This document shows, piece after piece, positions 59,004 to 60,308 of a DNA stretch of 60,308 nt. Source of the DNA: Lachnospiraceae bacterium (lineage in GTDB: Bacteria; Bacillota; Clostridia; Lachnospirales; Lachnospiraceae); NCBI GenBank assembly GCA_017480565.1, contig JAFVAL010000075.1, positions 1 through 60,308 on the forward strand, given 5' to 3'. The translations under genes and the position numbers were made by a program. Below the pieces are notes generated by a model. The model was given only the letters and a program-made list of their open reading frames with translations. It searched no databases and was not told the DNA's origin. The stretch's first letter is position 1; every line of letters begins with the position of its first letter.

Positions 59004-60308
59004 TCACTCGTTTTCAGGTACAACCACTGCAATTCCAAGCTCTTCTAACTGCTTCGGATCTACGACATCCGGTGCGTTGCTCATCAGATCCGAAGCATCC
59101 TTCACCTTCGGGAAAGCAATGACGTTGCGGATATTGTCTTCCTTTGCCATGAGCATGATCAGACGATCAAGACCATAAGCAAGTCCAGCGTGCGGCGGAA
59201 CTCCGTACTTGAAGGCATCTAACAGGAAGCCAAAGCGGTCATGCGCCTGCTCCTTGGTAAATCCAAGCACCTCAAACATCTTCTCCTGCACATCGTTCTG
59301 GAAGATACGGACCGAACCACCACCGATCTCGTTACCATTTAACACGATATCATAGGCTTTTGCTCTGACGCGTCCCGGATCGGAATCGATGTACGCTAAA
59401 TCCTCTTCCATCGGCATGGTAAATGGATGATGCATCGCGGTAAAGCGGTTCTCTTCATCGCTCCACTCAAGCAGCGGGAACTCCGTGATCCAAACGAAAC
59501 GATACTCATCTTTATCATACAGATCCAGTCTTGCACCAAGCTCCACACGCAGTGCGCCAAGCACCGTGCAGACCACTTTCACCTTGTCTGCCGCGAACAA
59601 AAGCAGATCGCCAGGTTCCGCCTGCATTGCAGTAAGCAGTGACTGCATCTCTTCTTCGGTCATAAACTTGGAGAATGTGGATTTATACGTGCCATCTTCG
59701 TGCACCTGCACGTAGGCAAGTCCCTTTGCCCCGTAGGTCTTTGCAAATTCCACCAGCCCGTCGATCTTCTTGCGAGGCATCGAAGCCTGTCCCTTGACAT
59801 TCAGGCCGCGAACCGCACCTCCTGCCTCCAGGGCACCGGTGAAGACGGAGAAGCCGCAGTTCTTCACAACATCAGACACATCCGTGATCTCCATGCCAAA
59901 ACGAAGATCCGGCTTATCGGAACCGTACTTATCCATCGCAACCTGCCACGTCATGCGCTCGATCGGAAGCTTCACATCGACACCGATCTCTTTGAAAATG
60001 TGCTGAAGCAGGCGCTCATTGACGTCTAAGACATCCTCGACATCCACAAAGGAAAGCTCCATATCGATCTGCGTAAATTCAGGTTGTCTGTCCGCACGAA
60101 GGTCCTCATCGCGGAAACATTTTGCAAGCTGGAAATACCGATCATAGCCACTGCACATCAAAAGCTGCTTAAAGATTTGTGGAGACTGCGGCAGTGCATA
60201 AAAGCTTCCCTGATGGATACGACTGGGAACCAGATAGTCTCTCGCGCCTTCTGGGGTACTCTTCATCAAAACCGGGGTCTCGATCTCTAAGAAGCCTTCA
60301 TTTGACAA
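59004..60308 (-). CDS. aspS: Aspartyl-tRNA synthetase, N-terminus cut by window edge
   Basis: 434 codons of a protein usually near 590 aa, open to the right edge of the window; the OB-fold anticodon domain is missing. Class II synthetase: motif 2 [20 protein letters not shown], the bacterial GAD insertion domain ([20 protein letters not shown]) and motif 3 [14 protein letters not shown]. The C-terminus [19 protein letters not shown] is typical of bacterial AspRS. Whether it is discriminating or non-discriminating cannot be decided here. Confidence 0.97.
   Translation of the reverse strand: MSNEGFLEIETPVLMKSTPEGARDYLVPSRIHQGSFYALPQSPQIFKQLLMCSGYDRYFQLAKCFRDEDLRADRQPEFTQIDMELSFVDVEDVLDVNERLLQHIFKEIGVDVKLPIERMTWQVAMDKYGSDKPDLRFGMEITDVSDVVKNCGFSVFTGALEAGGAVRGLNVKGQASMPRKKIDGLVEFAKTYGAKGLAYVQVHEDGTYKSTFSKFMTEEEMQSLLTAMQAEPGDLLLFAADKVKVVCTVLGALRVELGARLDLYDKDEYRFVWITEFPLLEWSDEENRFTAMHHPFTMPMEEDLAYIDSDPGRVRAKAYDIVLNGNEIGGGSVRIFQNDVQEKMFEVLGFTKEQAHDRFGFLLDAFKYGVPPHAGLAYGLDRLIMLMAKEDNIRNVIAFPKVKDASDLMSNAPDVVDPKQLEELGIAVVVPENE

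Overview
The window looks like a chromosomal segment of an anaerobic, gut-type Firmicute of class Clostridia, most likely Lachnospiraceae. This is an inference from gene content and style: strong AGGAGG-type ribosome sites, TTGACA/TATAAT promoters, formate-tetrahydrofolate ligase, [Fe-S] L-serine dehydratase, a DivIVA-domain protein, an MsmK-type sugar ABC operon and a C1-family PepC. Most genes lie on the minus strand. Both ends are cut inside housekeeping genes: tyrS (C-terminus missing) at the left and aspS (N-terminus missing) at the right.

Layout. 1-5447: minus-strand operon of a DivIVA-like protein, an acidic membrane protein, a small conserved protein, rlmI, a YqeY-like protein, a P-loop kinase and tyrS. 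5560-9651: iolC, then a CDF transporter, two tandem MgtC proteins and a DUF3783 protein. 9798-12332 (+): an acyltransferase with a zinc ribbon and a GltS-type transporter, which overlaps tail to tail with a GH31 enzyme of the sulfoquinovosidase type. pepC and glycerate 2-kinase follow. 17839-23764: a complete CUT1 sugar ABC operon and a FucI/AraA-like isomerase. 23830-27224: sdaA, ansA, a bilin-reductase-like protein and msrA. uxuA, a C39-like protein, a membrane-anchored PstS-like protein and a membrane MerR regulator follow.

31.5-41.3 kb is an accessory region full of broken genes. It holds remnants of a RhuM-type protein, a hexapeptide acetyltransferase, an alcohol-dehydrogenase-family enzyme, a serine recombinase, TfoX, a PIN protein and an XRE regulator. 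Among them sit intact effectors: a SirTM-type sirtuin and a Zn-macrodomain protein (a predicted reversible ADP-ribosylation pair), a Fic protein flanked on both sides by copies of the same operator array, a DUF1016 nuclease and a transsulfuration-type PLP enzyme. Three same-strand copies of a short reading frame resembling the C-terminus of an RlmD/RumA 23S rRNA uracil methyltransferase separate these cassettes. An intact rlmD lies just upstream at 41777-43018. I read the repeats as scars of successive insertions.

41.3-60.3 kb returns to core genes: rlmD, a WYL regulator, a histidine phosphatase, tRNA-Thr, fhs, two RimK-like ATP-grasp ligases, ftsK, an atypical UppP-family protein, six further tRNAs (Leu on +; Gln, His, Arg, Gly and Pro on -), a YfcE-type phosphodiesterase, rdgB, a monoacylglycerol-lipase-like hydrolase, an RlmL-type methyltransferase, upp, an SDR enzyme, galM and aspS.

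The best candidates for something undescribed are the stripped-down SirTM/Zn-macrodomain module and the RlmD-tail cassette array around it.
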